DNA of 64,000 bases from Lachnospiraceae bacterium. GTDB lineage: Bacteria > Bacillota > Clostridia > Lachnospirales > Lachnospiraceae. Of the stretch, positions 60,344 to 64,000 are shown piece after piece. A program made the position numbers and the translations under genes. Within the stretch, counting starts at the first letter, position 1; the number at the start of each line of letters is the position of its first letter. The notes under the pieces are model-generated. The model had not been told where the DNA came from and ran no database searches. It saw only the letters and a list, made by a program, of their open reading frames with translations. The DNA lies in NCBI GenBank assembly GCA_011960625.1, contig BLMJ01000224.1, positions 33,523 through 97,522 on the forward strand, written 5' to 3'.

Positions 60344-62341
60344 CTACTTCTGGTTCCTGAACTGCATCGGTGTCGTATTATAAGCCTTCTTGAACATCCG
60401 GTTAAAATGCTCTACATTCTGGTAGCCTACCGACAGTGCAATATTCTCCACCGTCATATTGCTGCTTTTAAGCAGCGCCTTGGCCTTCTTCATGCGAATC
60501 TTCTTTACCAGCTCACCGAAGGTCAGCCCTGATTTCTCCTTAATATACTTGGAAATATACGGCTTAGACAGATAAAACTTCTCCGCCAAATCATCCAGCG
60601 TGATATCGATATAATTTGCCTGGATATGATTCATAATCTCAATCATCCGCTCATCCTTACACCCATCCGCGCTTCCAATCTCCTCAATCTTATTAACCGC
60701 AACCGTCAGCGCCTCCACGGAGGACTTAATAATATCCGCATCGATTCCCACGCCCCAGAAGACCTTTTTGTTGCTGACAATCCCTACATAGGCAACTGCT
60801 TTAGAAGAAGAACCTCGGGTCAAAGAATGTTCCTCATAGAAGCGAAGCTCATAGCTGATATTAAAATACTGCTTTATGGCATTGCTAACCGCATCCAAAC
60901 GCCCATTTCCCATGGCTGTAATCATTCTCGTCTCGCCGCCGTGGTTGATGGTCACATCCGCCGTAATGCCGTTTACCTGCCTAAAATGGCACTCGTCAAT
61001 ATGGAACACCGGCCTGGTATTGATATAATGGTCTGAGAAAATCTGATATACCCAGTCTGGCGTCAGCTCCTTATGAGCCTTATCTGAGACATCCTTTACC
61101 AGATACCCCACCTCTTCCCGCATCTTTTGAGGCAGATTGATACCATGGCTCTGCTTCAGGATATAATTCACACCGCCCTTACCAGACTGACTGTTGATAC
61201 GGATTACGTCCGAATCATATCTCCTTCCTACGTCCTGCGGGTCAATCGGAAGATAAGGAACCGTCCATGTATCACATTCCTTCTCATCTCTCCAAGCCAT
61301 CCCCTTGGCAATGGCATCCTGATGGGAGCCGGAGAATGCAGTAAATACCAAATCCCCCGCATAGGGCTGCCGTTCATACACATGCATTCTGGTAAGCCGC
61401 TCATACGTCTCGCGTATATGCTTCATGTCTGAGAAATCAAGTCCTGGATCTACTCCGTGCGAGTACATATTCATCCCCATTGTCACAATATCCACATTAC
61501 CGGTACGTTCTCCGTTGCCAAAAAGCGTCCCCTCAATTCGGTCTGCTCCTGCAAGAATCCCAAGCTCTGCCGTTGCGACGCCGCAGCCTCGGTCATTATG
61601 CGGATGCAGGCAGAGAATTACGTTATCTCTGTAATTCAGATGCTTATTCACATACTCAAGCTGACAGGCAAATACATGAGGCATGGCATTCTCCACAGTG
61701 GTCGGAATATTAATAATCGCCTTGTTGTCCGCCGTCGGCTTCCACACATCCAGAACCGCATTGCAGACCTCCACTGCATAATCCACCTCCGTCCCCGGAA
61801 AACTCTCCGGGCTGTACTGGAAAGTAAAATTCCCGTCCGTCAAAGATGCAAGCTCTAACAGAAGCTTCGCCCCTTCGATGGCAATCTGCTTAACCTCCTC
61901 CTTGCTCTTACGGAACACCTGCTCCCGCTGCGCAACCGATGTGGAATTATACAGATGAATCACAGCGTGGGGCGCACCCTTAACCGCATCAAACGTCTTC
62001 TTAATGATATGCTCTCGGGCCTGAGTCAACACCTGTACCGTCACGTCCTCTGGAATCATATCCTTCTCAATCAGGGTACGCATGAACTGATATTCCGTCT
62101 CAGACGCCGCTGGGAACCCTACCTCAATCTCCTTAAATCCTATATCCACCAACATCTGGAAGAACTCCAGCTTCTCCTCAAGGCTCATTGGCTCAATCAA
62201 CGCCTGATTCCCGTCACGCAAATCCACACTGCACCAAATCGGCGGTCTGTCAACATACTCCTTCTTCGCCCAATCATAGGTAATCTCTGGAGGCATAAAA
62301 TACGCTCTCTCATATTTTTGGCAATTCTTCATATCGCTCAT
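60344..62341 (-). CDS. leuA: 2-isopropylmalate synthase fused to an AraC-type DNA-binding domain
   Basis: 665 residues, about 110 more than a normal enzyme of this class. Residues 30-330 are the HMGL-like barrel ('SVDLRDGNQA' 38-47, 'EVGFPAASETEYQFMRTL', 'CLHPHNDRGCG' with H246 and H248 as metal ligands, 'GNGERTGN' 275-282). Residues 335-445 are the linker, and about 448-555 form the LeuA dimer domain ('TAMGNGRLDAVSNAIKQYF'), where leucine binds in known enzymes. Residues 565-663 are a complete AraC/XylS domain with both helix-turn-helices: 'ITLDDLAEKFYLSKPYISKY' (580-599) and 'MTVENIALSVGYQNVEHFNR' (629-648). The frame is continuous; no frameshift is needed. It makes 2-isopropylmalate and may bind DNA in response to leucine. 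leuB lies 22 kb away. Confidence 0.95.
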   Translation of the reverse strand: MSDMKNCQKYERAYFMPPEITYDWAKKEYVDRPPIWCSVDLRDGNQALIEPMSLEEKLEFFQMLVDIGFKEIEVGFPAASETEYQFMRTLIEKDMIPEDVTVQVLTQAREHIIKKTFDAVKGAPHAVIHLYNSTSVAQREQVFRKSKEEVKQIAIEGAKLLLELASLTDGNFTFQYSPESFPGTEVDYAVEVCNAVLDVWKPTADNKAIINIPTTVENAMPHVFACQLEYVNKHLNYRDNVILCLHPHNDRGCGVATAELGILAGADRIEGTLFGNGERTGNVDIVTMGMNMYSHGVDPGLDFSDMKHIRETYERLTRMHVYERQPYAGDLVFTAFSGSHQDAIAKGMAWRDEKECDTWTVPYLPIDPQDVGRRYDSDVIRINSQSGKGGVNYILKQSHGINLPQKMREEVGYLVKDVSDKAHKELTPDWVYQIFSDHYINTRPVFHIDECHFRQVNGITADVTINHGGETRMITAMGNGRLDAVSNAIKQYFNISYELRFYEEHSLTRGSSSKAVAYVGIVSNKKVFWGVGIDADIIKSSVEALTVAVNKIEEIGSADGCKDERMIEIMNHIQANYIDITLDDLAEKFYLSKPYISKYIKEKSGLTFGELVKKIRMKKAKALLKSSNMTVENIALSVGYQNVEHFNRMFKKAYNTTPMQFRNQK

Positions 62342-62360
62342 TCTCTCCTTGCATAATATT

Positions 62361-62418
62361 AATCAAAAACATTGTACTTTTTTAACACTCTCTTATCCTA
62401 ACACAAGTAAATCAAAAA
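62361..62418. repeat. direct repeat AATCAAAAA upstream of leuA
   Basis: Nine-base direct repeats at 62361-62369 and 62410-62418, 49 bp apart, lie between the symporter terminator and leuA. AraC-type regulators often bind direct repeats, so this is a candidate self-regulatory site, but a match this short can be chance. Confidence 0.3.
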
Positions 62419-62447
62419 GGAAAGTGCTAATTTTAATCACTTCCCTT
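62413..62447 (-). terminator. terminator after the symporter gene
   Basis: Minus-strand RNA pairs 62447-62438 with 62426-62417 (10 bp, one G-U) and ends in five T. Overlaps one copy of the direct repeat. Confidence 0.65.
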
Positions 62448-62470
62448 GATGTATTTTATTCTACTAATCA

Positions 62471-64000
62471 TTACTCTTGAAGAGATGACTTCTTTGTAAT
62501 CGTTACCCTCTCATCATAGCAGGCAAAAATCTTCCGGAGATCTTCCTCCTCCTGCCTCTTTGTAAATAAACTGATGACAGGAACAAGCAGAAGCCCTCCT
62601 ACCATGGCGATCACACCTGAATTTATGGATGACTTGAAAATATATCCAAGAACCGTCCCCCATCCGGTCACATCAACACCACCCAGAGTCACAAATAACT
62701 GCAAAAGCGCAATCCCGCATCCCCAGATAAAACATACCACAACAGAAATCTTCGTAACCCCTTTCCAATACAGCCCGTACAGGAACGGAGCCAAGAATGC
62801 GCCGGCAAGCGCCCCCCAGGATACGCCCATCATCTGTGCAATAAAGGTTACTTCCGGATGTGAATCCTTAAAAATGGCAATCACAGCCGATATCAGAATG
62901 AAGAACACAATAAAAATACGCATAATAGACACCTGTCTCTTGTCCGACATCCCCTGCTTCGCCGCCGGCTTGATGACATCCAGAGTAAAGGTAGAGCTGG
63001 AAGTCAGTACCAACGAAGACAAAGTGGACATAGACGCTGACAGCACCAGCACAATGACTACGGCAATCACAATTGACGGCAGGGTAGACAGCATGGTAGG
63101 AACAATGGTGTCAAACAAAGGCTTTCCAGTGGCCTCGTTCATTACTACTCTATCACTGTACAGCCTCCCGAAGCCTCCCAGGAAATAGCAGCCACCCGCC
63201 ACAATAATGGCAAAAACCGTTGAAATCACAGTTCCTTTATGTATGTCCTTCTCACTCTTGATTGCATAAAACTTTCCAACCATCTGAGGAAGTCCCCACG
63301 TGCCAAGGGAAGTCAGCACCACCACAAACAGTAAGGCAAGAGGATCTGGTCCAAGGAACGCTGAATATGCACCCTGCCACCCGGCATCGCCTGTGATGGC
63401 CGCAAGAGACTTGACCGCCTCCAAAAGTCCCCCATTCTCAGATAGGACAGCCCCTATTACGGCACAGATTCCAAACAGCATAATAATTCCCTGAATAAAA
63501 TCATTGATCGCTGTCGCCATATATCCACCGAAGATAACATAAAATCCTGTCAACAGAGCCATAACTGCAATTACCACCCAGTAAGGGATATCGAAGACCA
63601 GCCCAAACAAGCTGGATAATCCGTTGTAGAGAGATGCCGTATAGGGAATCAGGAAAATAAATACAATGATCGAGGCAGCAACCTTAAGCGGAACTGAATC
63701 AAACCGTTTTCCAAAGAAGTCCGGCATAGTCTTTGCATCTAAGTGCTGCGTCATAACCCGAGTTCTTCTTCCCAAAATATTCCAGGCCAGCAGCGAACCG
63801 ATAAATGCATTGCCAAGCCCTGCCCAAGTAGCCGACATCCCAAAATTCCATCCAAACTGTCCGGCGTATCCGACGAATATAACTGCCGAAAAATAAGACG
63901 TTCCAAACGCAAACGCAGTGAGCCACGGACCAACGCCCCTGCCCCCCAGTACAAAACCATCTACATCCGTGGCATGCTTTCTTGAATAGAATCCTACGTA
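62471..64000 (-). CDS. sodium:solute symporter (SSS family), N-terminus cut by right edge
   Basis: The frame is open from the window edge; 509 codons are visible, with no start codon assigned. It begins in the first helix region: 'DVDGFVLGGRGVGPWLTAFA' and 'AVIFVGYAGQFGWNFGMSAT', typical of the SSS (PutP/PanF) family. About twelve membrane segments follow, including 'GGYMATAINDFIQGIIMLFG' and 'SASMSTLSSLVLTSSSTFTL', the sodium-site helix. C-terminal tail is short and charged. Sodium-driven uptake of an amino acid, vitamin or organic acid; relation to leucine or pantothenate is unproven. It is upstream of leuA on the same strand but separated by a terminator. Confidence 0.9.
   Translation of the reverse strand, partial: YVGFYSRKHATDVDGFVLGGRGVGPWLTAFAFGTSYFSAVIFVGYAGQFGWNFGMSATWAGLGNAFIGSLLAWNILGRRTRVMTQHLDAKTMPDFFGKRFDSVPLKVAASIIVFIFLIPYTASLYNGLSSLFGLVFDIPYWVVIAVMALLTGFYVIFGGYMATAINDFIQGIIMLFGICAVIGAVLSENGGLLEAVKSLAAITGDAGWQGAYSAFLGPDPLALLFVVVLTSLGTWGLPQMVGKFYAIKSEKDIHKGTVISTVFAIIVAGGCYFLGGFGRLYSDRVVMNEATGKPLFDTIVPTMLSTLPSIVIAVVIVLVLSASMSTLSSLVLTSSSTFTLDVIKPAAKQGMSDKRQVSIMRIFIVFFILISAVIAIFKDSHPEVTFIAQMMGVSWGALAGAFLAPFLYGLYWKGVTKISVVVCFIWGCGIALLQLFVTLGGVDVTGWGTVLGYIFKSSINSGVIAMVGGLLLVPVISLFTKRQEEEDLRKIFACYDERVTITKKSSLQE

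Noticed and set aside
1..64000. CRISPR array, insertion sequence or prophage
   Set aside because: No regularly spaced repeats, transposase or phage structural genes were found on either strand.

Overview
The window looks like chromosome of a Gram-positive anaerobe of the Clostridia, most likely a Lachnospiraceae-type gut bacterium. The evidence is the fused FolB-FolK, the long clostridial-type PRPP synthetase, a GlnRS in a Firmicute-like setting, class B sortase with an SPKTG protein, LoaP-type NusG paralogues, and consensus sigma-A promoters (TTGACA/TATAAT, 17 bp spacer) with AGGAGG-like ribosome sites. Genus cannot be fixed from the sequence alone. I see no rRNA genes, insertion sequences, prophage or CRISPR array. 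Both edges cut genes: an AAA-ATPase-like gene on the left and a sodium:solute symporter on the right.

Layout. 0-5.5 kb: partial ATPase-like gene, GH25 lysozyme with two LysM repeats, MocR-type regulator, glnS, a Nudix hydrolase and tRNA-Thr(GGT), all minus strand. 5.6-9.8 kb: a plus-strand folate operon folC-folE-HD protein-folP-folBK. 9.8-29.7 kb: one long, AT-rich minus-strand polysaccharide locus of 19 genes led by two LoaP/NusG-like antiterminator genes. It holds a phosphosugar transferase and PglE-like aminotransferase, an unusual block of PLP enzyme, double GNAT, ATP-grasp and FemAB-like protein, three GT4 glycosyltransferases, Wzy, Wzx, a WbpG-like amidotransferase and a complete WbpA/B/D/E/I-type set for a UDP-diacetamido-mannuronic acid. 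29.7-31.3 kb: an intergenic region with two matching palindromes, then prs. 31.3-39.8 kb: polysaccharide deacetylase and an amino-acid operon leuB-ilvD-ilvB-serC-serA. 40-42.5 kb: sortase B, LCP protein and a secreted SPKTG protein opposite an XRE regulator. 42.9-50.3 kb: a 59-residue protein, M23 peptidase, glycogen phosphorylase, yajC, tgt and an L,D-transpeptidase. 50.5-64 kb: aroC, an ABC/FtsX transporter, aminopeptidase P, MATE exporter with TetR regulator, amidohydrolase, leuA and the symporter.

How the parts work together. The polysaccharide locus is a Wzx/Wzy-type surface-glycan operon; the two LoaP-like proteins probably allow RNA polymerase to read its roughly 20 kb. The branched-chain genes are split between the leuB-ilvD-ilvB operon and leuA about 22 kb away; leuC, leuD, ilvC and ilvN are not in the window. 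Cell-wall genes (lysozyme, sortase, LCP, M23 peptidase, L,D-transpeptidase, deacetylase) are scattered.

The most striking observation is leuA (60344-62341): a full-length leucine-type 2-isopropylmalate synthase, including its regulatory dimer domain, carries in the same reading frame a complete two-helix-turn-helix AraC/XylS DNA-binding domain. This is a candidate leucine-sensing enzyme-repressor or enzyme-activator. Other notable points are an 11-G tract joining two acetyltransferase domains so that loss of one G gives an immediate stop, a WbpG-like amidotransferase without HisH/HisF partners, an HD hydrolase inside the folate operon, a MocR regulator with Arg where the PLP lysine is expected, and a sortase operon whose SPKTG protein lacks a membrane tail.
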